A DNA stretch of 15,577 bases from JBOGWA01 sp050693155 (GCA_050693155.1 JBOGWA010000130.1:1-15577), one strand, 5' to 3'. Shown: positions 1 through 7,378, counted from the first letter of the stretch. Numbers and translations: made by a program. Notes: generated by a model from the sequence alone, not told the origin.

Positions 1-414
1 GAACGGGATCTCGGCGTCGAGTATCGAGACCTGGGGCCGCTCCTCGCCGAGTCCGACGTTGTTTCCCTGCACACGCCCCTGACGCCGGAGACCGAGCGGA
101 TGATCGATGAACAGGCGCTCAGGAAGATGAAGTCGACCGCCGTGCTCGTGAACACGGCGCGAGCCGCCCTCATCGACGAGGAGTCGGTCGCGCGTGCTCT
201 TCAGGAAGGACGCCTCCGGGGCTATGCAACCGATGTATTCGAGCCCGAGCCGCCACATCCCGACTCGCCGATGCTCCACGCGCCCAACGCGGTGCTCTCC
301 CCGCACATGGGAGGTGTCACGGTGGAGTCGCTTCTGCGCATCGTCCAGGCGGCGCTCGAGAACTGTAAGCGAGTCGCTGACGGGCACGAGCCCATCGACA
401 TCGTCAGCGAATAA
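1..414 (+). CDS. D-2-hydroxyacid dehydrogenase, C-terminal part (5' end outside window)
   Basis: The reading frame is open from base 1 to a TAA at 412-414, giving 137 residues without a start codon, so the gene begins upstream of the window. The product is the C-terminal part of an NAD(P)-dependent D-isomer-specific 2-hydroxyacid dehydrogenase, the family of phosphoglycerate dehydrogenase (SerA) and glyoxylate/hydroxypyruvate reductases. The family's three catalytic positions are visible: Arg in VNTARAALID, Glu in DVFEPEP and His in SPHMGG. The protein stops shortly after the last helix, so there is no C-terminal ACT domain of the kind long SerA enzymes carry. The substrate cannot be told from this fragment. 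The gene converges on phoR, leaving 40 bp between the stops, in which I see no convincing terminator. Family assignment is secure; specific function is open. Confidence 0.88.
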   Translation, partial: ERDLGVEYRDLGPLLAESDVVSLHTPLTPETERMIDEQALRKMKSTAVLVNTARAALIDEESVARALQEGRLRGYATDVFEPEPPHPDSPMLHAPNAVLSPHMGGVTVESLLRIVQAALENCKRVADGHEPIDIVSE

Positions 415-454
415 CCGTCTCCGGGGCCGTCCCGCGGCGGCCAGGGCCAGCTGG

Positions 455-1684
455 TCAATTGCTCGGCGGGTGGACGGGGAACGCAACCCGGAACATGGAA
501 CCTCTCCCGAGTTCGCTCTCCACGTCGATCCGCCCCCCATGCTGTTCCGCGACGTGCTTGGCGATTGACAGCCCGAGGCCCGTCCCGCCAGTCTCCCGGG
601 CTCGCGCTCGATCGACTCGATAGAAGCGTTCGAAGATTCTGGGAAGATCCCGCGAGGGAATCCCGATGCCTGTGTCCGCCACGATGAGCTCCGCGAGCCC
701 GTCGCGCTGATCGATCGTAAGCCGCACCCGCCCACCCTTGCGCGTGTAGCGGATCGCGTTCTCGAGCAGGTTCCCGATCAACTGAGAGAGGTCCCTCCTC
801 GATCCTTCGACCGTGGTGGGAGCCGTCTCCACGTCCACCTCGATTCCCGCCTCCTGCGCGGGTAGGCGGAACCGATCGATCTGCTCGTTCGCCAGCAAGT
901 CGAGCCGAACAGGTTCGCGAATCGGCGATTCCGACTCGAGCCGGGAGAGATCGAGCAGGTCGGAGACGATTCGGGAGAGACGGACCGCATCGCTGTGCAA
1001 TCGCTCCGCGAACCGCCGAGCCGCTTCGACGTCGTGATCCATCGTTTCCCGGATCGTCTCTGCCGCGGCCTGTATCGAGGCCACCGGAGTCTTCAACTCG
1101 TGGGAAGCATTCGCGGCGAAGTCCCTTCGCACGGCCTCGACGCGCCGCGCCTCGGTGACGTCCCGCAAGACGAGCAAGACGTTGCCATCGCCGACCGGAA
1201 TCGCCGATGCGCGGAGGATCCGCGTCGGGTTCCCTAAGTCCGTCTCGTCGTCGACGGCGGCGTCACGCGCCCGCGCCTGCGACGCGAGGCGCTGCAACAT
1301 CGTCGGGGTGAGGTTCCGGAGAGCGTCCGGAATGGAACCGATGAGTCGCTCGGCTCCCGCGTTTGCGTAGGCGATGTAGTCGTCGCTCCCAAGGAGAACG
1401 ATTCCCTCTTCCATGGACGAGAGAATGAGCTCTCGGCTTTCCCGGTCGCGCCGCGCCTCGTCAGCCCGGGCCTCGAGCTCCCGCCTCGTGCTCTCGATCC
1501 TGTCTCGAAGGGACTCTGCGATCCGTCTGGATCGGAGCGCCGTCCAAACGAGCCCGACGAGGGAGGCGGCCGTGAGCCCCGCGATCGCGACAACGATCGG
1601 CCGTGCGTCGGCGATGGCGAGCGCGATCGCCGCAAGCCCCGGCAGAATGAAGAGAAGGACTACCGTCCTACGAAGCTCCCTCAT
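455..1684 (-). CDS. phoR: Phosphate sensor histidine kinase (PhoR/SenX3 type)
   Basis: This 409-residue membrane histidine kinase should phosphorylate the response regulator encoded just upstream (phoB). Two hydrophobic segments lie at about residues 8-28 and 29-50, with almost no extracytoplasmic loop, as in PhoR/SenX3 kinases that sense through the Pst/PhoU complex rather than through an external sensor domain. A PAS-like domain spans about 85-175. The HisKA H-box reads ANASHELKTP with phospho-accepting His195. The HATPase_c domain has the N-box around Asn309 (NLLENAIRY), the G1 box DTGIGI (337-342), the F-box FERFYR (351-356) and the G2 box GGTGLGLS (366-373). The ATG at 1684 overlaps the 3' end of phoB by 17 bp. 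I see no Shine-Dalgarno sequence, so translation is probably coupled to phoB. It is the last gene of the operon. Confidence 0.93.
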   Translation of the reverse strand: MRELRRTVVLLFILPGLAAIALAIADARPIVVAIAGLTAASLVGLVWTALRSRRIAESLRDRIESTRRELEARADEARRDRESRELILSSMEEGIVLLGSDDYIAYANAGAERLIGSIPDALRNLTPTMLQRLASQARARDAAVDDETDLGNPTRILRASAIPVGDGNVLLVLRDVTEARRVEAVRRDFAANASHELKTPVASIQAAAETIRETMDHDVEAARRFAERLHSDAVRLSRIVSDLLDLSRLESESPIREPVRLDLLANEQIDRFRLPAQEAGIEVDVETAPTTVEGSRRDLSQLIGNLLENAIRYTRKGGRVRLTIDQRDGLAELIVADTGIGIPSRDLPRIFERFYRVDRARARETGGTGLGLSIAKHVAEQHGGRIDVESELGRGSMFRVAFPVHPPSN

Positions 1685-2393
1685 CGACGAACTTATAGCC
1701 GAGACCCCGGACGGTGACGAGGTAGCGTGGGTTTCGTGGGTCGGGCTCGATCTTTGCCCGGATTCGCTTCACGTGCACATCGAGCGTCTTCGTATCCCCA
1801 TAGTAATCGGCGCCCCAGACTTCCTCGATCAAGAAGTCACGGGTCAAGAGGCGTCCCTTGCGGGCCAGCAACGTCTCGAGCAGGTCGAATTCCTTCGGGG
1901 GAAACGCGGTGAGGTGGCCGTTCACATGTACCTCGTGCCGGCCGGTATCCAGTTCTACCGGCCCACCCCGCAGGGTTTCATCCGCGGTGGGTTGAGTGGT
2001 CATCTGCGCTCGACGAAGCGTTGCGCGAACACGTGACACGAGCTCCCGCATAGCAAAGGGTTTCGTGACGTAGTCGTCGGCGCCGATCTCGAGCCCCGCG
2101 ACCTTGTCGGCCTCCGCGTCCCTGGCCGTCACCATGATGATCGGGACCTCCGACTCGGATCGGATCGTCCGACAGACGTCGAGTCCCGACATCTCGGGAA
2201 GCATCAGATCGAGGATGATGAGGTCCGCCGGCTCTGCGCGAAACTTCTCGATCGCCCGGCGCCCATCGCCCGCCACGCCAACGGCATAGCCCTCTCGCTC
2301 CAGGTTGTAGCGGACCGATTCAGCAAGGGACTCCTCGTCCTCGACGAGGAGGATTCGCGCCGGCCCGTCAGGCGTTCTGAGGCTCGGAGGCAT
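1668..2393 (-). CDS. phoB: Phosphate response regulator (PhoB/PhoP/RegX3 type, OmpR family)
   Basis: This DNA-binding response regulator (241 residues) is the likely partner of the adjacent PhoR kinase. The receiver domain begins RILLVEDEESL and has the phospho-acceptor Asp62 in LIILDLMLPEMSG, the switch Thr89 in MVTARD and the conserved Lys111 in DDYVTKPF. After a linker comes an OmpR/PhoB winged helix: FPPKEFDLLETLL, EEVWG, TLDVHVKRIRAKIE and VRGLGYKFVDEG. The frame stays open upstream to 2465, but the receiver fold starts only after the ATG at 2393; the earlier stretch is Ser/Arg-rich and antisense-like, so I chose 2393. That start lies 26 bp inside phoU. In actinomycetes this protein is called PhoP or RegX3; the sequence alone does not separate those names from PhoB. 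Its likely targets here are the PHO boxes at 7032-7053 and 7379-7400. Confidence 0.92.
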   Translation of the reverse strand: MPPSLRTPDGPARILLVEDEESLAESVRYNLEREGYAVGVAGDGRRAIEKFRAEPADLIILDLMLPEMSGLDVCRTIRSESEVPIIMVTARDAEADKVAGLEIGADDYVTKPFAMRELVSRVRATLRRAQMTTQPTADETLRGGPVELDTGRHEVHVNGHLTAFPPKEFDLLETLLARKGRLLTRDFLIEEVWGADYYGDTKTLDVHVKRIRAKIEPDPRNPRYLVTVRGLGYKFVDEGAS

Positions 2394-3045
2394 CGGTGAA
2401 CTCGCGGAACTCACCGGTAAGGAGGAACGCGACCTGCTCGGCGATATCGACCGCATGGTCACCAACCCTCTCCAGTTGTCGCGAGACCACCATCATCCGT
2501 ACCGCCCATTCGAGAAGCTCGGGATCGCCTGCGCACGCGGCGACCTCCCGCCACATGCCTCGGTTCAGACGATCGACGGGCTCGTCGAGTTCCGGGAGCC
2601 GCATTGCAAGCGAAAGGTCGCGCTTCGCAAACGACTCCATCGCAGTCCGGATCATCGGCCGGACCACGTCGGCCATCTCCCTGAGATGTACGAGGATGGT
2701 TTGGTTCACCGGCAGGCTGCGGGTGATCTTCGCGATCTTGGCGATGTTCACGGCCATGTCCCCGATGCGCTCCAGGTGCAGATTCATATGGAGCATGGCG
2801 GTGAGAAGTCGGAGGTCGCTCGCAACGGGCGTCTGCAAGGCGAGGAGCTCGAGCCAACGGTGTTCGACGTCGAGGTAGGTGTTGTCGAGGTCGTCGTCGC
2901 CATCGATGACTCGGTCGGCGAGCGCGTCGTCCTGGGACACGAGCGCGTCGGCAGCCAGGGCGATGGCTCGCTCTGCGAGCTCGCCCATCTCGAGGATCGA
3001 GAACTCGAGCTTCTCGAGGTCGGCGTGAAAGTGGTCCCGCGTCAT
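2368..3045 (-). CDS. phoU: Phosphate signalling regulator PhoU
   Basis: PhoU (225 residues) links the Pst transporter to the PhoR kinase and keeps the Pho response off when phosphate is plentiful. The protein is all helical and carries the family's two-fold internal repeat. Each half holds the metal-coordinating signature: LERIGDMAVNIAK (91-103) and LERVGDHAVDIAEQ (191-204). The length matches the family. An in-frame opening extends upstream to 3429, but it runs antisense-like through pstB, whereas the ATG at 3045 starts the typical MTRDHFHADLEKLEFSILEM opening. The ATG shares one base with the pstB stop (TAATG arrangement). The upstream Shine-Dalgarno is weak, which fits translational coupling. 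The C-terminus overlaps the phoB start by 26 bp. Confidence 0.95.
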   Translation of the reverse strand: MTRDHFHADLEKLEFSILEMGELAERAIALAADALVSQDDALADRVIDGDDDLDNTYLDVEHRWLELLALQTPVASDLRLLTAMLHMNLHLERIGDMAVNIAKIAKITRSLPVNQTILVHLREMADVVRPMIRTAMESFAKRDLSLAMRLPELDEPVDRLNRGMWREVAACAGDPELLEWAVRMMVVSRQLERVGDHAVDIAEQVAFLLTGEFREFTDASEPQNA

Positions 3046-3938
3046 TAGCCGAAACGTCCCGTCACGTAGTCCTCGGTTCGCTTCTCGTTCGGTTTCGTGA
3101 AGATCACCTCGGTCCGGTCGTATTCCACGAGGGTCCCCGTCCGTTGACCATTCTCCTTGACGTCGACCGTGAAGAACGCCGTGCGGTCGCTGACGCGTGC
3201 GGCCTGCTGCATGTTGTGGGTGACGATGATGATCGAGTAGTCGGCGACGAGGTCCCGCATCAGCTCCTCGATCCGAAGGGTCGCGATCGGGTCGAGCGAG
3301 GAACACGGCTCGTCCATCAGGATGACCTCCGGTTGGACGGCGATGACCCTCGCGATGCAGACTCGTTGCTGCTGCCCGCCGGAGAGGGCCATCGCACTTT
3401 CGTGCAGCTTGTCCTTCACCTCGTCCCACAACGCGGCCCTCACCAGGGATTCCTGGACGAGGTCGTCCATGTTCCCCTTGAATCCGGCGATCTTCGGACC
3501 GAACGCGATGTTGTCGTAGATCGACTTCGGGAACGGGTTCGGCTTCTGAAAGACCATCCCTATGCGGCGGCGGACCTCGACCGGATCGACGCGGCGGTCG
3601 TAGAGGTCGACGCCGTGGTAGAGGATCTGTCCCTCGATCCGAGCCCCGTCAACGAGGTCGTTCATGCGATTGAAGCACCGGAGCATCGTCGTCTTGCCGC
3701 ATCCCGATGGGCCGATCAGCGCGGTGATCTGGTTGCCGTGGATCGGAATGGTCACGTCGCGAATGGCCTGGAAGTCCCCGTAGAACGCGCTGAGGTTCTC
3801 CACGTCGAAGACGATGTCTCCGACCGCGGTTTCGCCTTCCTCTTGCTTTCTGAGCTCCACGTGGATTCCGGGACGCTCCTCCCGCTCTTGCGCCGTCTCT
3901 ACTCTAACGTCCACTCCGTCATCACCACTTTCGCTCAT
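3045..3938 (-). CDS. pstB: Phosphate ABC transporter ATP-binding protein PstB
   Basis: This is the ATPase subunit of the high-affinity phosphate importer PstSCAB, acting as a dimer on the cytoplasmic face of PstC-PstA. Visible motifs in the 297-residue product are Walker A GPSGCGKTT (76-84), Q-loop Gln131 in VFQKPNPFP, ABC signature LSGGQQQR (185-192), Walker B VILMDEP (205-211) and the H-loop His241 in VTHNM. The stretches FQKPNPFPKSIYDNIAFGP and FTKPNEKRTEDYVTGRFG are typical of PstB rather than of other ABC ATPases. About 40 acidic, low-complexity residues precede the usual domain start at DIVFDVENLSAFYG. The ATG at 3938 has a good Shine-Dalgarno (GAGGAA, 5-nt spacer), so this extension is probably translated. 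The start overlaps pstA by 17 bp and the stop overlaps phoU by 1 bp. Confidence 0.97.
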   Translation of the reverse strand: MSESGDDGVDVRVETAQEREERPGIHVELRKQEEGETAVGDIVFDVENLSAFYGDFQAIRDVTIPIHGNQITALIGPSGCGKTTMLRCFNRMNDLVDGARIEGQILYHGVDLYDRRVDPVEVRRRIGMVFQKPNPFPKSIYDNIAFGPKIAGFKGNMDDLVQESLVRAALWDEVKDKLHESAMALSGGQQQRVCIARVIAVQPEVILMDEPCSSLDPIATLRIEELMRDLVADYSIIIVTHNMQQAARVSDRTAFFTVDVKENGQRTGTLVEYDRTEVIFTKPNEKRTEDYVTGRFG

Positions 3939-4875
3939 ACCGGTTCCTCAAGATGATCGCCGTCGCGTTCACGAAGAGAAGAACGACGAGCAAGACGATG
4001 ATCGCCGCCGCCGTCGACTGCTTGAACTGCCTGAGGTTTCTCGTCGCAAAATCGAACACCTGAACGGGCAGCGCTGTGTAGGGTCCCTGGAGTTGCTCGA
4101 AGAATCCTGCCGTCCCCGTCGACAGGAACCCGGTGGCCGCGCCGATCAGGATGAGGGGCGCCGCTTCGCCGAACGCCCGGGCCATCGTGAGGACGGAACC
4201 GGTGAAGATTCCCGGCGTCGCGTACGGGAGCACGTGGCTGCGGACGACCTCCCACCTCGTTGCCCCAACGCCGAAGCCGGCCTCCCGGATGCTGTCGGGC
4301 ACCGACCGGATCGCCTCCGCCGACGTGATGATGACGATCGGCAGCACGAGGATGCTCATCGTGAGGCCTGCGGAGATGATGCTTCGCCCCCCCGTGATTC
4401 CCTGGAGGGCGCCGAGCTGCACGAAGAGCGCGATTCCCAGGAGCCCGTAGACGATCGACGGCACTCCGGCGAGGTTGCGGATGTTCGCATTCAGGATCCG
4501 AGTGAAGCGCGTGTCCCGCGCGTACTCCTCCAAATAGATCGCGGCCCCGATCCCGATCGGAAACGCGATGATTGCGACGAAAACGATGATCGTGACCGAC
4601 CCGGTGATTCCCTGGATCACCCCGGCCCGCTCCGGCAGCGACGAGACCCTCGACGTCACGAAGTCGAAACCTCGATCCGCGAGCACCGGCAAGCCCGTCC
4701 GAAGGACGTCGGTCAAAAGCGTCATGAGCACAGCCAGAGCCACGAGCATCGCGAAAAGGAGCGTGAACTCGAATGCCCGACCTCCGACGTCCGCCCGGCT
4801 GCCGGTCAGGGCACGGCGAACGATTTCGGCTGTCGGAGCGGGACGCCGTTTCGAGACCGCGGCCTCCTGTGCCAT
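3922..4875 (-). CDS. pstA: Phosphate ABC transporter permease PstA
   Basis: This is one of the two membrane subunits of the phosphate importer (317 residues). After a roughly 35-residue cytoplasmic N-terminus there are about six hydrophobic helices, starting near residues 36-55, 90-115, 140-155, 165-185, 220-245 and 285-310. The cytoplasmic EAA loop that docks on PstB reads SIREAGFGVGATRWEVV (195-211), followed by PYATPGIFTG. Family-typical sequences include GIGAAIYLEEYA and NLAGVPSIVYGLLG. The ATG at 4875 shares one base with the pstC TGA stop (TGATG), and GGAG lies about ten bases upstream. PstA is distinguished from PstC by its position before pstB and by the ARAFGEAAPLILIGA segment. Confidence 0.95.
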   Translation of the reverse strand: MAQEAAVSKRRPAPTAEIVRRALTGSRADVGGRAFEFTLLFAMLVALAVLMTLLTDVLRTGLPVLADRGFDFVTSRVSSLPERAGVIQGITGSVTIIVFVAIIAFPIGIGAAIYLEEYARDTRFTRILNANIRNLAGVPSIVYGLLGIALFVQLGALQGITGGRSIISAGLTMSILVLPIVIITSAEAIRSVPDSIREAGFGVGATRWEVVRSHVLPYATPGIFTGSVLTMARAFGEAAPLILIGAATGFLSTGTAGFFEQLQGPYTALPVQVFDFATRNLRQFKQSTAAAIIVLLVVLLFVNATAIILRNRYERKW

Positions 4876-5822
4876 CAGTAGCGGCTCCGCACGCGCCGCA
4901 CGAACCGCTCGCTCACTATGTTCAGCCCGAGGGTCATGACGAACAAGAGGATCCCGACGAAGAAGAGACTTGGAAACGCCTCACTGGCCCCCCTTACCTG
5001 GTCGGAGCCCGTCGCGAGCGCGGTCATCGCTGCCGTCATCGTCTGGCCCGGGGCGAAGATGTCGACGCTGAACTGGGACCCGCCGGTCCCGCCGGCCGCG
5101 ATGGCGACGATCAGGGTCTCCCCAATGGCTCGGGAAAGCCCGAGGATCAGCGCGGCCACGATCCCGGAGATCGCCGCCGGGAACACGACTCGGACCGACG
5201 TGTGGCGCTTCTTCGCGCCCAAGCCGTAGGAGGCTTCACGCAAGGAATGCGGGACGGCGAACATCGAATCCTCGGCCACCGAAGCGACCAATGGGGTGAC
5301 CAGGACCCCGACCGCGATGCCCGCGGCCGCCAGGTTGAACGCCGATGACCCAAAGAACTGCTGGGTGATATTCGGGCTGATCCAGGTTAGGGCGAAATAG
5401 CCGAGGACCACACTTGGGATGCCGGCGAGGATCTCCAGAATCGGCTTCAGGAACCGCCGGGCGCGTCGACTCGCGTACTCGGATAGGTACATGGCGGCGC
5501 CGAGTCCGAGGGGAGCCGCGACGACCATTGCGACACCGGCCACGAGCAGCGTTCCAGTGATGATGGTCTTCAGGTCAAACAGATTCCGGCGAGGGAACCA
5601 TCCGCTCGCCCAAAGCCGCGAGAGGTCGACGTTGCTGAGGAACTCCACGGCTCCGTCCAGCAGCGTAATGACGATCAGGGCGTTGACAACGATGGCGAGG
5701 AATGCAGCGGCGAAGAAGGAGCGACGGATGATCGCTTCGCGACGTCGTCGCCTGGAGCTTCCCCCGAGCTCGTCGAGGGTGGGGGGCCCGGCGCTCCGCA
5801 CCTCGACCACTGCCTCCGCCAT
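4875..5822 (-). CDS. pstC: Phosphate ABC transporter permease PstC
   Basis: This is the second membrane subunit of the phosphate importer (315 residues). A basic cytoplasmic N-terminus with a run of arginines (about 24-34) precedes the first helix at about 35-55. Further hydrophobic helices lie near 86-112, 125-148, 160-182, 215-243 and 285-305. The EAA loop that contacts PstB is LREASYGLGAKKRHTSVRVV (194-213), then FPAAISGIVAALILGLSRAIGET, the typical PstC pattern. The ATG at 5822 is preceded by GAGGAG with only two bases of spacing. The 97-bp gap from pstS holds a long hairpin (5859-5890), so pstC and the downstream genes may be made at lower levels than pstS. The stop overlaps the pstA start by 1 bp. 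Confidence 0.95.
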   Translation of the reverse strand: MAEAVVEVRSAGPPTLDELGGSSRRRRREAIIRRSFFAAAFLAIVVNALIVITLLDGAVEFLSNVDLSRLWASGWFPRRNLFDLKTIITGTLLVAGVAMVVAAPLGLGAAMYLSEYASRRARRFLKPILEILAGIPSVVLGYFALTWISPNITQQFFGSSAFNLAAAGIAVGVLVTPLVASVAEDSMFAVPHSLREASYGLGAKKRHTSVRVVFPAAISGIVAALILGLSRAIGETLIVAIAAGGTGGSQFSVDIFAPGQTMTAAMTALATGSDQVRGASEAFPSLFFVGILLFVMTLGLNIVSERFVRRVRSRY

Positions 5823-5858
5823 GTCTCCTCAGCCTTCGGGCGCGGAGCCTAAGGGACG

Positions 5859-5890
5859 GGAGAGCCGGGCGCCAATGCGTCCGGCTCTCC
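5859..5890 (-). terminator. Intergenic hairpin between pstS and pstC (attenuator or mRNA stabiliser)
   Basis: A perfect 10-bp inverted repeat, GGAGAGCCGG at 5859-5868 and CCGGCTCTCC at 5881-5890, continues after one mismatch with three more pairs around a four-base loop. It lies 29 bp after the pstS stop and 37 bp before the pstC ATG. No T-tract follows on the transcribed strand, so it is not a classical intrinsic terminator. More likely it reduces read-through or protects the 3' end of pstS mRNA. Binding-protein genes of ABC importers often need higher expression than the permease genes. Confidence 0.7.
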
Positions 5891-5919
5891 GCGGGGGATG
5901 GATGAGGTTCGCGTCATCC

Positions 5920-6945
5920 CTAGATTGCAGCGCTCTCCCAGGTTCCCCGGGTCGCCTCGATGCGATCGGAGGGCAGCGGGACGTACCCGACCTGCTCGAC
6001 CGCGGAGAGGATCCCCGTGTCGGACACGTAGTAGTCGACGAACGCCTGAAGCTCCGGCTTCTCGGCCGCCTTCGCGTTGTTCACGTAGATGTACAGAGAC
6101 CGCGATAGTGGGTACGAGCCGTCGGCGATCGACTCGAACGTCGGGGCGACGCAGCCGTCGCCACCGTCGACCTCAATTGCCTTCACGACGTCCTGATTCT
6201 GCTCGAAGAACGCGTAGCCGACCCAGCCGAGCGACGACTCAGATCCGGCGATCCCCTCGATGATCACGTTGTCGTTCCCCGAGGCCTGGTAGTCGGGACG
6301 GGTCGTCGCAGCGTCGTCTTCCGAGAGGCCTTGCTCGATCCCGATGTCCTCCAACCCGGTCAGCTCGATGAAGGCGTCGTAGGTCCCGGACTCCTCTCCC
6401 GGGGCAGTGACGTCAAGCGAAGCGTTCGGGTACGGAGCCGCGGAACCGCCGACCTCCTGGCCGAGTTGATTTGCGTCCGACCAGTTCTCGAACCCCTCGG
6501 ATTCAGGCCCGAGGAGCGCATAGAGGTCTGCGTTGTTCAGGCACGTCACCGCCTCGTTGCTTGGATGCGTGAGAACGGAGATGCCGTCGAGCGCCACCTC
6601 GAGCTCTGTGAATTCGATCCCGCTCTTCGCGCATGCGTCGATCTCCTCCTGCTCGATGGGACGCGACGCGTCGGACATGTCGGTCTCGCCGTTGCAGAAG
6701 AGCTCGAACCCGTCACCGGTTCCCGGTCCCTCGACCGAGATCGCGACGCCGGGGTTCTCCTCGTTGAAGAGCTCGGCGACCAACGCCGAGATCGGCTCAA
6801 CGGTGGACGAGCCCGAGATGAACAGATTCCCTGTGAGAGCGGGTTCGGTGTTGGCGGCGGTATCGGTACCCCCGTCGGACCCGCACGCGGCGGCGACGAT
6901 ACCCAGCGCCAATGTTCCCGCGATCAGCCAGCGAAATCTCTGCAT
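5920..6945 (-). CDS. pstS: Phosphate-binding lipoprotein PstS
   Basis: This periplasmic-type phosphate receptor delivers phosphate to PstCA. The 341-residue product has a lipoprotein signal peptide: basic start MQRFRW, hydrophobic core and a lipobox ending AAAC with lipidated Cys21, then a Gly/Asp/Thr-rich tether. Phosphate-contacting regions of the family are visible: GSSTVEP (45-51), the TDMSDASRPI segment (about 88-97, with the Asp that hydrogen-bonds phosphate) and PGEESGTYDAF (182-192). The start was set at the ATG at 6945, because GGGAGG lies 6 nt upstream; a TTG at 6951 would leave no space for it. It is the first gene of the operon, controlled by the PHO box at 7032-7053. The TAG stop is at 5920-5922. 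Confidence 0.96.
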   Translation of the reverse strand: MQRFRWLIAGTLALGIVAAACGSDGGTDTAANTEPALTGNLFISGSSTVEPISALVAELFNEENPGVAISVEGPGTGDGFELFCNGETDMSDASRPIEQEEIDACAKSGIEFTELEVALDGISVLTHPSNEAVTCLNNADLYALLGPESEGFENWSDANQLGQEVGGSAAPYPNASLDVTAPGEESGTYDAFIELTGLEDIGIEQGLSEDDAATTRPDYQASGNDNVIIEGIAGSESSLGWVGYAFFEQNQDVVKAIEVDGGDGCVAPTFESIADGSYPLSRSLYIYVNNAKAAEKPELQAFVDYYVSDTGILSAVEQVGYVPLPSDRIEATRGTWESAAI

Positions 6946-6951
6946 GCACAA

Positions 6952-6957
6952 CCTCCC
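6952..6957 (-). promoter_or_regulatory. Ribosome binding site deciding the pstS start
   Basis: On the minus strand GGGAGG is followed by six bases and then the ATG at 6945. The alternative in-frame TTG at 6951 touches this motif and is therefore unlikely to be the start. Confidence 0.75.
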
Positions 6958-6998
6958 TCTTTCCCCGGCACGCCTGGGCAGGCTGCCTCCGGGAGGGG

Positions 6999-7004
6999 AG
7001 CCTA
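6999..7004 (-). promoter_or_regulatory. Possible -10 element of the pstS promoter
   Basis: The minus strand reads TAGGCT, which fits the TANNNT pattern of actinobacterial -10 boxes. It lies downstream of the PHO box and 53 bp before the pstS ATG. I see no clear -35, which fits an activator-dependent promoter. The placement is tentative. Confidence 0.35.
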
Positions 7005-7031
7005 TGGGGCCTTGTTAACCAAACCCTGCAC

Positions 7032-7053
7032 GAAATGTGAACGCAAGGTGAAC
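7032..7053 (-). promoter_or_regulatory. PHO box upstream of pstS (two 11-bp direct repeat units)
   Basis: On the minus strand two units, GTTCACCTTGC (7053-7043) and GTTCACATTTC (7042-7032), follow each other with an exact 11-bp period. This matches the form of Streptomyces PhoP-binding direct repeats (GTTCACC plus four bases). Two further 11-mers, to 7010, are degenerate (starting GTGCAGG and GGTTAAC) and could extend the operator. The box is about 86 bp upstream of the pstS start and about 15 bp beyond the stop of the small gene at 7069-7350. Its orientation points toward pstS. Confidence 0.82.
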
Positions 7054-7068
7054 CCTAGGGGGCTGTTT

Positions 7069-7350
7069 TCAGTCGCGAGCGTGCGCTCGCGGGACCGCTC
7101 GACCTGACTCGCCGAGCACGACCTCGTCGATGAACTGCACGCGAAGCGTGACAAGCATGGCCTGCGCCCGCCCGCAGAGAACGGCCAGGTCTGCAGCTTC
7201 CACAGGCCCGTGATTCGTGGCGAGATCGGCCAGGGCCTGGAGCTCGTCGATGACGTCTGAGAGGCGAAGATGCGAAAGGCGAGGCGAGGCCGCCGGAGGA
7301 AGGCCGGCAGCCTCGCCCAGGGGGATGGACCCTGACACGCTGTCGAACAT
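7069..7350 (-). CDS. Unrecognised 93-residue protein preceded by a PHO box
   Basis: I do not recognise this protein. From the ATG at 7350 it has 93 residues with no signal peptide or membrane segment. The N-terminal third is flexible and Pro/Ala-rich; residues about 25-75 look like two or three amphipathic helices (LRLSDVIDELQALADLATNH and RAQAMLVTLRVQFIDEVVLG). Third codon positions are mostly G or C, as in neighbouring real genes. No Shine-Dalgarno is visible, so it could start leaderless or at an in-frame GTG near 7371. The frame stays open to 7575, but that part lies antisense to the cyclase gene and across the PHO box. A two-unit PHO box ends 29 bp before the ATG, in the same orientation as that of pstS. 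Its 3' end is 123 bp from the pstS start. A role in phosphate starvation is an inference from the box and neighbours only. Confidence 0.62.
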   Translation of the reverse strand: MFDSVSGSIPLGEAAGLPPAASPRLSHLRLSDVIDELQALADLATNHGPVEAADLAVLCGRAQAMLVTLRVQFIDEVVLGESGRAVPRAHARD

Positions 7351-7378
7351 AGATGGCGCAGATGTCAGCACCGCGGAA

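Noticed and set aside
415..454. Terminator between the hydroxyacid dehydrogenase and phoR
   Set aside because: The 40-bp gap is GC-rich with short imperfect palindromes only; no stem is good enough to report.
2394..2415. GTTCACC on the minus strand just before the phoB ATG, resembling a third PHO box
   Set aside because: The neighbouring GTTCCGC copy is 9 bp away, not 11, and both lie inside the phoU coding sequence (GEFREFTD). It looks like coding repetition rather than an operator.
3144..3956. Long plus-strand open frame opposite pstB
   Set aside because: It is the mirror of a high-GC real gene, with Asp/Arg/Val-rich composition and no recognisable domain. PstB on the other strand has all its motifs.
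7283..7317. Inverted repeat GGCGAGGC / GCCTCGCC with an inner GCCGG / CCGGC stem
   Set aside because: It lies inside the small gene in a Pro/Ala/Gly-rich coding stretch, where such GC-rich pairing arises readily by chance. It is not followed by a T-run.
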